The notes under the pieces were generated by a model that saw nothing but the letters and a program-made list of their open reading frames with translations, was not told the origin of the DNA and did not search any database. 64,000 nt of DNA from Pteria penguin (taxonomy: Eukaryota; Mollusca; Bivalvia; Pterioida; Pteriidae), in assembly GCA_035048485.1 (NCBI GenBank), contig CM068587.1, positions 48,506,496 through 48,570,495 on the forward strand, given 5' to 3'. Shown piece by piece: positions 11,738-23,759 of the stretch; within the stretch, counting starts at the first letter, position 1; the number at the start of each line of letters is the position of its first letter. A program made the translations under genes and the position numbers.

Positions 11738-11866
11738 CAGATCGATAGATCAGGGCATATTGTTTTTGGACTGTCTGTCTATTTGTTTGTTTGTTCATCT
11801 GTCTGTTGTCGACTTTAACATTCGCTCAAATTTTTGAACCATGAGAGATAGAGACTTCATATTTTT
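11738..11866 (-). repeat. Dispersed repeat, second copy of the 16.4-kb element
   Basis: The minus strand reads AAGTCTCTATCTCTCATGGT, then GAATGTTAAAGTCGACAACA, a GACAGACAG region and AACAATATGCCCTGATCTAT. The same order is found at about 16399-16500 on the plus strand. The function and full extent of the family are unknown. Confidence 0.75.
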
Positions 11867-12110
11867 TTAATTGTTTTTTAATCATTTTTATCATAGTTAT
11901 TATAAAGGGGCTTTTTCTTTTGTTTTGATTTGTTTTGTGTGCATTTGCTTTGTTTTGTTTTGTGTGGCTTTGCTTTGTTTTGTTTTGTGTGAATTTGCTT
12001 TGTTTTGTACATTTTTGGTAGGATGTCCTTATTTGATTCTTAGTTTGGGGTTATTTGGGTTTCTTCAGAGGGGGGGGGGTTGTTATAATTTCTCTTCTTT
12101 TTAATATGTT
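11867..12110. repeat. T/G-rich low-complexity block
   Basis: TTTGTTTTG and TTTGCTTTG units recur, ending in a G run near 12070. The associated open frame is cysteine/phenylalanine-rich and not credible. Confidence 0.7.
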
Positions 12111-15100
12111 CATTACCAAAGGAGGAAAAATTCATTGATTTCGTTATTTATTTTGTTTATGTATTTCAATTAAAAAGAATTTCCTTTTCGCTTTGTCAAT
12201 TTAATTACTAATACTTTTCATTATTCAGCAAGAACAACACACAAATTAAATATTAAACAAATTTTACACTTGAAATAGAAAAGAATCAGTCCATTTCTTT
12301 ATTTTATTTAATCAGCATCTTAAATGAAAATCAACCTGCATCTATACACAACCACAAGACAACCTACACAAAAATAATAATAAATAATTATAAAATACCT
12401 ATATAACGAGACGTGTAATGCATAGTACTTGTATTGTCCAATCTTATACAGTAATCATTTCTGTAAAACGTTTCAGTTCAGAGCAGATTAGAGAAATTGC
12501 ATTATCTTCAAGAAAAATAGTACAATTTTAGTTTTTAGTGGCTAAAATTCTAGAAAGTAAGTTTTCTACAAATAAACCAAATAAAAGAGATGTACATGCA
12601 TTTCAAAAGGAACAGAAGCAGGTTGGAAAAAATAACGCGTTCTGCACTTTCCATTCTTTGAATACCGTAAATCATTTTTATTTCGATACACCATTAACAT
12701 TGAATATGTACATCGTTTCTTGCGAGAGTTGTGCCACGTGAATATACCCAAAGTTAGGTCTGGTATGGTCTTGCGAAATATATTCGTTAAACGTAGATGT
12801 ATTCTGCATAAGAATCAACTTGGGATATCTCAGGTAATGAGTTAGATTAACTTATTTCTATTTGAAGTCCTATCTTTCAAATATACACACAAAGTATCCA
12901 ATGAGTTTCGAACGTGCAGTTTCACGATTGCGTCAAGTTTGTTGTTTCAGCACGTAGAGCCCGTGTAATGCATGCGCTAGATAAGATTTAGCCGATTAAA
13001 GTATCAAATATCCTTAACACAAAAGATTGTCTTTCATTGTGTACTTAAACATAAGTTAAAAGCTTTTTCCTTGTCGCAGTTTAAAACAAAGTTCAAATTA
13101 CTTAAATCCAGTAACATAAGGCGATTTGCACGTTGATTGTGAGAAACAATTGTCATCGAGCTAAAAGTACAAAACTTAACGCTCAATTATATGGGTTACT
13201 ATTTGATCAGATGCGACTCCTCACCTATAGAGAAATTATCACATATTTGCCAAATTGTCTTCCATTTCCAATTTGTTATTATAACGCAATGTTATTCTAC
13301 AGTATTTGGTATTTAAAGGCATTTTCACATTGACAATAACTTGAATTGAGCGACCACAGACCCGTACCTCTAAATTGTGGTCTGTTTAAATAACTATGTT
13401 TTCATCTTAGAATTATTGCTCTGTTTAAAGACCCACAATAGGAACCTGCCCGAGTAATTTTGCTGTCTAAACCTAATGCACAAATGGAAATCAAACTCAC
13501 AGTTCTCTAATTCTTATTCGAACGAGTTATAAACTTATATACATACACATTGTAATACATTGTAATATGAAAATTCACATTACAGTGTACATCAGTATAG
13601 GTCGTTTTAAGGTTTTGGTCGTTAATGGCAGGTTTTCATGTAAAAGTGGTCCTTGCAGGTAAACACAATTTCTGACATATATTTCACTTTATTTCACTTT
13701 CGACCCCGCCCACTATACAATATACACGACTTAACATTAGTTTATCTTTTTTCAAATTCCTGGTTCACCACTGCAGTATACATGTATCTGTCACTCCATT
13801 ATATGATTTGTAAAGTGTCCCCAAGGAAGTGGATAAAGAGCGCTGTGTTTGTTTTTAAGTTACAATAATTTTCTCCGAAACCTTGATCCCAAGTAGCAGA
13901 CATATGGACTTGAAATAAAACACAACTTCATTGTTAGATGAATCATAAGTCCGTCCAACTTTCATTCGATTAGCCGTATGAAGAGAGACGGTCGTCTGTA
14001 ATTGCAAGCGATTACATCTGACCAATTTGCCATGTTTGCAAGACGTTCCTTCTCCTTATTCAACGATAAGCCCCCTCTGTCTTTTCCGGAAAATTCAATC
14101 AATGTGGCTTTGCGGGCAATTTTTACCACTGTTACACAGTTTCCGGCTTTGTTGAAAAATATTTTCCTTTTATGTAATGTAATAATGCTATCGCTCAACA
14201 ATCAGTGGAAAAGAAAGACGAATAAAGAGCGTTAAAGATTGCAATTCCTTGTTTGAATGATAAGATTGCCTCTTGAGAAACAATTATCTTTTCTCTAAAG
14301 TGTATTAGTCCCTGGGAACGATGCTATCATACAAGAATTCAAAAGACTCTGATGTTCAAAGCGCCCTCTTAACGCATGGCGTGAATTATAGACGTCACAT
14401 TGAATCGCCTGCAAGCCGCCAGGAATCGCGTGGCGCTGTCAAAGTGCCCGTATGTCAAAGGATGTCATATCTTCAAGATGGAACCCTCGTCAGAGATAAT
14501 CGTCAAATAAAAAATAGGCGGTACTACTTCTTAAAAGGATATAGATTGATGAGTGGGTGTCGACTAGATATGCGACGTTGGCATGGTAACGGTCTAACAT
14601 GTTTATTGCATCAGAGATATCGTGGCAATCGGGAATCATAAACAAAACAAAGACTGAGAAAGAGAGCAGTGTGTGTTTGAAGATGACGCCGAATTTTTAT
14701 TAATTTAAGTACTTAAGATTGGAGCGATTTAGATAACTAAATCTCTTCTATTGAGTTGTGTTTTGCATGCTGGCGAACGGTGGTGGTATTATTAGAAAGC
14801 TTTTTACTGGGAGAAATTATTTTTTCCTTTATTCTTCATTTTTGAAATACCTTTGCTTTTCACTCTAAATATTTTCACACCAAAGTCGATAGATTTACTG
14901 TTATTTCAGTCTATGTTTTCATCTTACAATATGTAAATAAATAAAAAGATAGATATATTAATACATTGAAATAAATATCTAAATAAATACTACTACACAA
15001 AATAAAAACAAAATTGCGTAAATTTAGAAACGAATAAATGTTTTTTATATGCACGACTTAATATGTAGAATTTTTTCCAGCTTTAATGGATATTGTATTA

Positions 15101-15844
15101 AAGTTGTAAAACACAATGCAAATCAAATAAAATACTGAAATATAACCAAAGAATTGAAAGTAAGAATCAACATCCCCCTCCCTAAAAACCCATAAATAAC
15201 ACAAGCTAAATTACACCCCCCCCCCAAACAACAAACAAACAAAACACCTAAAAGCCCAAGAAAACCCAAAACAACCCCCCCCCCCCCAAAAAAAAAATAA
15301 AAAATAAACAAAAAAGCCCTCCAAAATAAAACAAACAACAACAAAAAAATAAAACAAAAAACAAACCTGGCTTAAGCAGATACACCAGTCTTGTATAGAA
15401 AGGGATTAAGTTCGCTTATCGAATGATAAGGTGTTGGACTTCAATTTCAGTGAGTTCAAACCCCATTCCTATGTCTTCTCTTTCTCTGATACTATCTGGT
15501 AAACGAAATCGCCTTCCCTCAATTAAGTATAGTCGTCCTTCCTGTGGAGATTTGGTTCGATTCCCAGTTTAAGACCAATGGTAACTTATGTTATTGTATA
15601 AGTGCCTTTTGAGGGTCAGAGACATAATGTGTATATATGTCTCTGTGAGGGTGTACGGTTTCTCTCAGCCAATTTGGGTGCCAAGTCTAGAATTTTCCTC
15701 ATATTTCTGATTTCATTCTAACTAAAATTCTATAACAGTATGTCTGTGCAGGGTTGGAGTGTTTTCAACCTTGTCATATATATATGCCTTGTGGCGAAAA
15801 GGGGGATCTGGGCCCCACACCACCCCCTCTAAATTTGACACTGA
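12111..15844. other. No gene seen
   Basis: Unique AT-rich DNA. An open frame at 14321-14641 (plus, 106 residues) has no recognised domain or splice context. Bases 15170-15345 are C- and A-run low complexity. Bases 15420-15570 hold two isolated B-box-like matches (GAGTTCAAACCCC, TGGTTCGATTCCCAG) that may be relics of old SINEs. Confidence 0.55.
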
Positions 15845-15847
15845 GGG

Positions 15848-15979
15848 GGAAGCTTTCTGTAGTGGTTAAGCGCTTGGCTTGGGATGCGACAATCCGGGTT
15901 CGATTCCTGGATTTCGCCACGATGATAAAGAGACTAGTTACCTCCCGTTTCCTCGCTGTGATAGAACTGAACAATCTGT
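15848..15979 (+). mobile_element. Family-B SINE lacking the usual 3' end
   Basis: The head TAGTGGTTAAGCGCTTGGCT, the B-box GGTTCGATTCC and the body AGACTAGTTACCTCC match family B up to the AACTGAA region. The expected GCGACGTAAAACACC end is missing; the sequence runs instead into the dispersed repeat starting near 15980. Confidence 0.8.
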
Positions 15980-16505
15980 GTTTGTGAAACACTAATGCCC
16001 CCGGAGGCAACGAAATCCAAAAAGTTATTTTTAGCGTGAAGGTCAAATGGTCATCGACCTTGGTGTCATTTGAAAGGGAAGCCGGCGTGGCCTATTGGTA
16101 TCGCTTCGGACTTCTGATCGGGAGGCCGGGGTTCGAGTCCCGCTCTGGTCATGCCGGTGTCATGTCTTTCGGACGAGACAGTAAAAACCGAGGCCCCGTG
16201 TCGTGGTATGCATGGCACGTTAAAGATCCCTCACTGCTTCGGGTGGGTCCGTTGCAAAGGTCAAAATTTGTATGCCCCGCATCAGGCAGATGCCGTCACC
16301 ATATACGTGAAATATTCGTGGTGTGACGTAAAACAAAAATCAATCAATTAAAAAAATCATTTGAAAGGGCTTCATCAGTTGAGTACGCATGTGAAATATA
16401 AAGTCTCTGTACCTCACGGTTCATAAGAAATGGCAAAGGTTAAAGTTGATAACAGACATACAGACAGACAGGATAAAAACAATATGCCCCTGATCTATTG
16501 AATCG
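15980..16505 (+). repeat. Dispersed repeat split by a SINE
   Basis: The segment runs from AACACTAATGCCCCCGGAGG to CAATATGCCCCTGATCTATT, with AGGTCAAATGGTCATCGACC near its left part and a GACAGACAG region near its right. A family-A SINE interrupts it at 16079-16356. The minus-strand copy at 11738-11866 matches its right half. I recall this type of sequence as widespread in mollusc genomes, but cannot check it here. Confidence 0.7.
16079..16356 (+). mobile_element. Complete tRNA-headed SINE, family A (head type 1), 13-bp target duplication
   Basis: An A-box TGGCCTATTGG and B-box GGTTCGAGTCC lie in a tRNA-like head. The body contains GTCTTTCGGACGAGACAGTA, CACGTTAAAGATCCCTCACT and GGGTGGGTCCGTTGCAAAGG. 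The 3' end is GTGACGTAAAACA with an ATCAATCAAT tail. TCATTTGAAAGGG flanks it perfectly at 16066-16078 and 16357-16369, so it inserted into the dispersed repeat around it. Confidence 0.96.
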
Positions 16506-17829
16506 AATTTTTTACGGGACAACTGTCCATCCATTGAAATACAAGCAATTAGTATGTTTTTACTAATGTACGCTGATGACACAGTTTTGTTAGCTGAATC
16601 AGCAGAGGGACTACAAAAGATGTTGAAGTCTTTATATACATATACAAATCAGTGGAATTTATCTGTAAATACAGATAAAACAAAAGTTCTTGTTTATAGA
16701 AATTGTGAAAAACAGAATATTGCACACGAGTTTTATTCAATGATCATAAACTCGAACATGTTGACTGCTATAATTATCTTGGTATTGTACTTAATTTCAA
16801 TGGAAAATTCCTAACGACGCAGAAGTACATAGCCGAAGAAAAGCCCTTTTTGAAATATCTAGTAAATTTAAATCTTTTGACTTTAATATCCAAACTAAAT
16901 GTTTTGTTTATCCATACTCTGTTTTGCAAAAATATTTTAGGTCTGAAAAAGAGTACCTGCAATCATTTATTATATTGCGAATTGGGCAGATTTCCTTTGG
17001 CCATTACACGTAAAATTAAAATCTTTGAATTCTGGTTAAAACTAAAGTCTACATCCTCAGGGCTTGTTATTATGATATGATTTAAAGCAAAGATGCATGG
17101 ATTGTAAACAATCAAAATGAATTGAATAATTTGGGCCTTTCTTATCTATTTAATGAGAATACATACCATTATGAAATACTATATTTTTAATTGACAAACG
17201 GATCAAAGATATGTACCAACAAAAGATTTTACTTGACATATCGAGATCTTCAAAGGGTCATACATATCAACATCTAATAGATAATTCTACAATGCAATTT
17301 TATCTATTGAAACCAATTCCTTTGATTTATAAGAAGTACATCGCAAGATTTCGAATGTCATCTCATAATCTTCAAATAGAACGTGGAAGATATGATAATG
17401 TTAATGGAAATTATAGAGCACACATTGAAGATGAATTTCATTTCATTCTTATATGTCCATTTCATTTCAATCTAAGACATTGTTATATCAAGCCTTATTA
17501 TTATAGAAGACCAAGCGTTTTTTTTAAACTTGTACAGCTTTTAAGTGTGGACAATTGCAAAGAATTACTTAATCTTCGAGAATATTTGTATCTTGACTGT
17601 AAGCTTAGAAATACATGTGTCTACTCACTCTCCACTACTTATCTTAATCATAACTCTATATTGTATATATATTTATGTTTCTTTATGTATGTGTGCATGC
17701 GCGTGCGCGTGTGTGTGTGTAGGTGTGTGTGTGTAACTGTGTATACCTTTTATATTACTTGTATTTAATGTACATATTATTGTTGTGTTTTCTATATGCT
17801 GTATTGGCATTCGAAATAAACTAAACGTA
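16506..17829 (+). mobile_element. 5'-truncated, frameshifted non-LTR retrotransposon (LINE) ORF2
   Basis: The segment encodes the second half of a reverse transcriptase. It has the catalytic box MFLLMYADDTVLLAESAEGL at 16554-16613, then DCYNYLGIVLNFNGKF (16763-16810) in another frame, KKSTCNHLLYCELGR (16946-16990), and a C-terminal domain at 17211-17650 with EDEFHFILICPFHF, the H....CP motif of LINE C-termini. At least two frameshifts (near 16740 and 16835), missing sequence near 16920 and the lost 5' part make it inactive. The 3' region has a GT-rich tract and ends in GAAATAAACTAAA. It does not share the 3' end of SINE families A or B. Jockey/CR1-like affiliation is likely but unresolved. 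Confidence 0.93.
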
Positions 17830-19406
17830 GTGGGGCATACAAATTGCGGAAAGCGACATAAAAAATAATCAGACTATCTCAGTACTATGAGTTCATCCAC
17901 CACTGAACATTGGTCAGCAAAATATAAGTAAAATCAACAGGATAAAAGAATCATACCTGTACTTATCTCGAAATCAAAATACTGGAGAAGTTTAGTGAAA
18001 TAACAGGAGTGGTTCAAAAGTACACGGACAACACACTGTGACAACACGGTATCGATGTGAAGTAAACAGTAAGACGAAGGCAGTCAAACATAGTACAAGG
18101 TGGAAACACGGACCACCAGAATATGGTGAAATCTGTTGCCGTGAAAGAGTGGGCATTTCCTGCTGGCAAGCCATGCCCACTAAGTAATCTGGATAAAGCT
18201 TTCTATAACAAACATTTCTTTATTACCATGACTTTGTAGCCGATGTTACCAGATTCAGATAAAGCCATCACACAAATAATAAACTAAACCTTTAGATCTA
18301 CTTATTTTTTTTCATCACTATAAAATTATATGATGCTTGAGAAAACTCCTTGAATGTTGTATAAAATGAAAATTTCTGAAATAAAGAATTTATTTGTAAA
18401 ACCAAGGGATATAGATTTTTGTAGTATTTTATTTGAATAATAATTTTTTTTTTTCATTTCTTTTCTTTTTTTCTGTTTTTTCCCCTCCATTTTAACTGTT
18501 TTATATCGTTGCTAAATAATGAGCAATCCTGAAACGTTTCAAGGAAACCAACATCCTCAAATGTGAAATTTGATGATGTGTATCTTCATGCAATCAGGAT
18601 CTAATATTGTTGACGTTTATATGATCTCCCTCAACTCTGTTCAAATGAATCTTTTAGCAAACATACAAAAGACACAGATTTCGTTCAAGAGACTAACAGA
18701 TAAGATTTCGTTTGTCATTTGATCGACATGAGGTGAGAGGTTTTAAGTGGAGTGAAATGTCATTTCCGAGTTGACTTTTTTTCTAATGGTGAAAGATAAC
18801 CCTTCATGTTCTCGTTGATATTCAATGGAAACACGTTGAGAAATTAAAAAGGAATGAGATAGAAGCGTTCAATAGTTTTGATTAACTTCAAATTGATATT
18901 CTGTATGCCATTAATTTGTCTGAGCGGACCACCCGACGTTTTATCAATTTATTTTCTACTTTCTAAGCAGCTTTAGATTGTTTTCCAGAAAATCTCCAAC
19001 AGATACATACATTCTCTCCGATTCCATTATCGTAGACTCGAATCTACTCGCACAAAAACTGTTACCCGGAGAGTAACGGATCCGGCGATTGAGATTGTCT
19101 TACTGCTTTCACTGGGGTCTTCTAGTCATTCTTGCTTCAGTGGACTTTAATTAAGTGCCGCTAGAGAAAGTTGGTTGCCATGGATACCACAGATAGAGCT
19201 GGATGGGGTATCTACTTCACTCAATCATCCTACAGTCTTATTCTCTTCTTCAATTTCCTGTTGTCAGCTTACATGAAGAGAATTGTAATAATGCGAACGA
19301 TTCTATTAAAATTAAGCTTCATAAAACAAGCTAGTATATGGAATAGAAAACAGAATTTAAATCTTCATCTTAACCGATGAATAGATACGACAGTTGGTAC
19401 CACATT
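17830..19406. other. No gene seen
   Basis: Unique AT-rich DNA with T-rich tracts near 18430-18490. No domain or repeat recognised. Confidence 0.6.
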
Positions 19407-19597
19407 CAGTGGCGTAACTAAGCGAAAATTAAGTGGATGCTTCTCTGGACACAGTGGGTCTGGGGGCCGCAATGTTGCAAAATTGCAGTCTGAGCTCAAC
19501 TTGTTTAAAACACTGGTCTTTTGCATAGGGGAAATATACTTTAAAACTGTGATGAGTTAAAAACATTGATTCATCCTGTATTGCTGATCGGATAGCG

Positions 19598-19643
<46 letters not shown>

Positions 19644-19718
19644 TTATTTTCTTGACTTTTGTCCTGGAAAAAATGTGGATGCTTTAGCATACAATCAAAC
19701 ATGGAAGCTACACCACTG
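19407..19718. mobile_element. MITE with CAGTGGCG ends and 5-bp target duplication
   Basis: The left end is CAGTGGCGTAACTAAGCG and the right end, inverted, is CAGTGGTGTAGCTTCCATG. ACATT flanks both sides (19402-19406, 19719-19723). Subterminal GTGGATGCTT occurs near both ends. A (TC)n tract lies inside at 19601-19640. There is no ORF. CAGTG termini resemble hAT elements, but a 5-bp duplication is shorter than the classical 8 bp. Confidence 0.85.
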
Positions 19719-20135
19719 ACATTCCTGTAACATTACATAGACGATCACAGTTATAGTCAACGAAGCGTTTGCATTGCCCCACGAGTAACGATTGGCGAGC
19801 GTGCAAGATTTTTCAAAGTCATTGAAAAAATATCCATACTTAGTAATCACCAAATAAAAAAAATGTACACATTAACTAAACCCTAAAGCGATCATAATTT
19901 GCCAGCTTTAGATAAGCATCGTTATGCAAGTTAATAAGTACCATATGCATTTCAACTTTTATATTCAAGTAATAGATAAGGGTCCTTTTCTTTGTTTATC
20001 TTAGTGTGTTCTTTCATTCATCCATTTATTTATTTATTCATTCATTCATTCGTTTGTTCGTTGGTTCACTCATATATTCATTCCAACATATTAATTGCAT
20101 TTTTTTTTATTTCAACATTTATCATTGTAGAAATA

Positions 20136-20520
20136 ATCTACTTCAAATGGACCCAAGGTAAGGACCAAGAGGGCGGGATATCATCTACCTAGAATGGACC
20201 CAGAGAAAGCACTGGGTGGGCGGGAAAACGTCTACTTTAGAATGGATCATAGAAAGGACCAGGTGGGCTGGAGATCATCTACCTAGAATGAACCCAAGGA
20301 AAGCACCAGGTGGGCGGGGAGTGTCTACTTTAGAATGGACCAATAGAAAGGACCAGGTTGGCGGGAGATCGCATACCTAAAATGGACCCAAGGAAAACCT
20401 AGGTGGGTGGGAAATCGTCTACCTAGAATGGGCCCAAGGAAGGACCAGGTGGGCGGGAGATCGTCTACCTAGAATGGACCAAATAAAAGGACCAGATGGA
20501 TGGGAGATCGTCTGCTGTCT
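20136..20520. repeat. Minisatellite, unit about 47 bp, about 8 copies
   Basis: Units follow CCTAGAATGGACCCAAGGAA, then GGACCAGGTGGGCGGGAGAT and CGTCTA. ATGGAC-like starts recur about every 47 bp from 20145 to 20473, with substitutions. Confidence 0.92.
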
Positions 20521-20563
20521 GGTTAGCTACGCCTGCACGTAGAATTTCGAACTTCTTAATTGA

Positions 20564-20860
20564 TAAACTGTATACCTTGGCATCCCAGTATAAACTGTAT
20601 ACCTTGGCATCCCAGTATAAACTGTATACCTTGGCATCCCAGTATAAACTGTATACCTTGGCATCCCAGTATAAACTGTATACCTTGGCATCCCAGTATA
20701 AACTGTATATCTTGGCATCCCAGTATAAACTGTATACCTTGGCATCCCAGTATAAACTGTATACCTTGGCATCCCAGCATAAACTGTATACCTTGGCATC
20801 CCAGTATAAACTGTATACCTTGGCATCCCAGTATAAACTGTATACCTTGGCATCCCAGTA
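20564..20860. repeat. Minisatellite, 27-bp unit, exactly 11 copies, nearly identical
   Basis: The unit starts TAAACTGTATACCTTGGCAT and ends CCCAGTA. Only two units show a change (TATATCTT in the sixth, CAGCAT in the eighth). The unit length is a multiple of three and several frames lack stops, so open frames exist on both strands (for example LYTLASQYK repeats). These are expected from the repeat and are not evidence of a protein. Confidence 0.97.
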
Positions 20861-22165
20861 TAAATGTAGTGTTTGTATAAAGCTATCGAATATCAATAAA
20901 AATTCATAACAGAAAATTAGTCATTACTGCAAACAACTGAATGTCGACATCGACTATATACGATTTGTCTGTAGGGAGGAGGGGGAAGGTAACAAAGAAA
21001 AACGTATAACTCATAGCTGAAAATATTAGAGCAGTCGATTTCTGGCAAATTTAGTGTAACGTAAAGAAACCGTTTGTTGTATGTCAAGTGGAATTCTTCA
21101 GCATTAAACTTCACTTGGCCAACAAGATGAGTTGCTATCCCATCCCATATAGGCATACCGTATATATTGTACTGGAGCATTATACAAGATTAAACCGATT
21201 AAATCAACGAGAAATAATCCCGACATCATCACTTCAGCATCTACCTTCTTTTTCTGTCTTATTCAATAATTGATCTAAATTCCAAAATCTGAGTTAACTT
21301 CCGGTTTACCGGAAACGGTTTAGAAATTACACATTAAGTCTAAAGCTTTCACGATGGATATTAAATAAGACTTTGAATAATGATTCTCTAATAGATGGGC
21401 CCTTGGTAATAAGTGGTCCAATACAACCTCGTAATGAGATGTAAATCTTGAAGCAGAAAACATAAAAAGAAAATTAAAACATCTAAAACGTCATTATGTA
21501 GTTGGGTAAATGGCGAAACATTGTTCATGGAGGTGTCTTGAGTCCAACAGGATATTGCGAGAACTGAGCGCTTTAAGTACAAGATGATATTGTTGCGTCG
21601 GACAATCGCTTGGAGATGCACAAACAATGGGAGAGACTGGCCGGCGTGAATTCTAGGTAGAATATCAACTTTCAGAAATTATACCTGGCATTAATCACCT
21701 GAGATATTGAAGCAATTATTAAAATGAAGTTCGTTTAATAACTCTTTCACAGTCTGCTCTTTGATGCACAAACAGCTACCAAAGAATCTCTCTCGCCATG
21801 AAAAGGAAAACGTTCTGATTTATTGCTTTTTAAGTCGGCTAGAAGGAAATTAAATTTTCCTGTCATTAGAAGCAATGTTTTCCATCACACCTTTCGTAGC
21901 ATTAAATTGTGTGGAGCTTCTAACAGCCCTTAAGGTGTAAGCCTGACGTGATAACATTAATCCAAGACGGTGCCAGACGCCAGACGCCGTGTAATCCAAG
22001 TGCTCGACGTCCACAGAGAACTTCTTCAAAACGTTGACGATCTCCGTAGGAAATGTTTAAATAGCGAATTTGTGGATAAATAAAGATAGAATAATCGAGG
22101 TGAGAATGAGGCTATGACGTAGCAAAAGTTATAATATAGATAATGTATGATATACTCGCAAAGGT
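20861..22165. other. No gene seen
   Basis: Unique AT-rich DNA without a recognised feature. Confidence 0.6.
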
Positions 22166-22252
22166 ATATTGTTACACTAATATTTAAAACATTTAGTATG
22201 TTTAAAGATTATTATAACATACTAAATATTTTAAATATTAGTGTAACAATAT
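22166..22252. repeat. 87-bp near-perfect hairpin (37-bp arms, 13-bp loop)
   Basis: The arm starting ATATTGTTACACTAATATTT at 22166-22202 is inverted at 22216-22252 with one mismatch in 37. The loop is TAAAGATTATTAT. The arms are AT-rich. It may be a small foldback transposon, a replication-generated palindrome, or a transcribed hairpin. Confidence 0.93.
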
Positions 22253-22506
22253 CTCTGTCTTAATGAGTGATAAAGAATTACAAAAGAGCTCATCGGCGCC
22301 TGGGTTCGAATCTCATTCGACGCCGATTGGGAATTCTTCCAGTTTATCTTCCACATATCGGTGATTGCCTCAACTATTTCTGGGTTCCTTAATTTTCTAA
22401 ACTGTGGCTGTCAACAAATAGGTGAAATAATCCTCGGGTATTAAGAGTGAAGAAACGATCTAGAACGCTTCCACCTGGTTTTTTTTCTATTAATATTATT
22501 TTGTGC

Positions 22507-22782
22507 GAGCCGGTGTGGCTCAGTGGATGAGGTGCTCGGCTCATGACCGAGAGGTTCCATGTTCGATTTCCTCCATGGGCACACTGAGATCCTGTCTTTC
22601 GGATAAGACAGTAAAAACCGAAGCCCCGTGTCAAGGTAGGCGTGGCATGTGGAAAGATTCCTCGCCGCTCCAGGTGTGTCCGTTGCACAGGTATGGATTT
22701 CTATGCAGCGTATTCAGCAGATTCCATCGCCATATACGTGAAATAATTGTGGAGTGACGTAAATCAATAATCAATCAATCAA
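22507..22782 (+). mobile_element. Family-A SINE (head type 2)
   Basis: The head GAGCCGGTGTGGCTCAGTGG differs from the 16.1-kb copy. The body (GTCTTTCGGATAAGACAGTA), the end GTGGAGTGACGTAAA and the ATCAATCAAT tail are shared. A B-box-like GTTCGATTTCC is present. No clear target duplication. Confidence 0.92.
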
Positions 22783-23488
22783 TATTTATAACATTCGAAT
22801 TTTTCCGAAAGCTATTCGGAATGTTTTATTACACTGAGTTGGGTGGTCATTCTTTGTCTAAGCTGAAATTGACAAATTTGGGTAAATGGTGCTTTATCAG
22901 AAAACGGTATGGATCGTTGTATTAAACGGAAGTGGAAATCAACTCGACGTAGCTAGAAATCGACCCGTTGGGGTAAGAAGTTGTTTTGTCAGAAAACTAT
23001 TCAAAACGGTTTAAAGCGTTTTGTCATTTCAACACGCACTTGATGTGCATTAAGCTATAAAGTAATATGAACCCATGTTATAGACGATAGATTTTTACAA
23101 CCTCGGTGTGGAGGCACTCCTTCGCGAAGACGAGAGCTGTATAATAAACGGATTTTTTTTTCTTTTCTTTTTTTTTTTTTTTTGCGAAATGAGGAGAGCA
23201 ACATATTCACGTGCATTGAACTACATAATGGAGGGGAAAATGTAATAAAAATGAACATAACGATTAAGGGCATATCGATGATGATAATTAATTATGTATA
23301 GGAAATTATGAATAATTAAGATATTAAGGTCTGTGTCCTACTTGTTCTTAAGAAAGTCACCAATTATTTAGATTCATGAAAATCTATTTTGTATTTATCT
23401 TTTTACAAAATATCATTTTCCTTTGTTTACAATTTCAGTAGTTAAAAAATACCGTTGGCAATAAGAATGACACTGATGGATAATATCA

Positions 23489-23557
23489 CCCGCTTCCTCT
23501 TCTTCTTCTTCTTCTTTTTCTTCTTCTTCTTCTTCTTCTTCTTCTTCTTCTTCTTCC
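23489..23557. repeat. (TTC)n microsatellite
   Basis: TTC repeated with few interruptions. Confidence 0.95.
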
Positions 23558-23759
23558 ATTACGAAATGTACTCAAAAGTTCTTTTTGAATCTGGGGAGGA
23601 CGGTATAATTTATTTTCTTTTATTTTATTTATTTACGTATTTATTTATAAATTAAATTACTTATTTACTTATTTTGAAATTTTAAAAGGGTATGTCTGAT
23701 AAAAAAATATCATCAAATATTGAGCTCCTGGAAGTGATAATCCAAATGCTGCCGACCTC

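Noticed and set aside
8317..12104. Phe/Cys-rich frames at 8317-8553, 10245-10478 and 11871-12104
   Set aside because: All arise from T/G-rich low-complexity tracts.
16079..16150. Apparent tRNA gene with good A and B boxes
   Set aside because: It is the head of a SINE: followed by the family body, a CAAT tail and target duplications. The same applies to the other tRNA-like matches, and no independent tRNA gene was found.
20465..20909. Repeat proteins in several frames and on both strands (units such as LYTLASQYK)
   Set aside because: A 27-bp unit without stops in several frames necessarily gives these open frames. Several mutually exclusive frames argue against coding.
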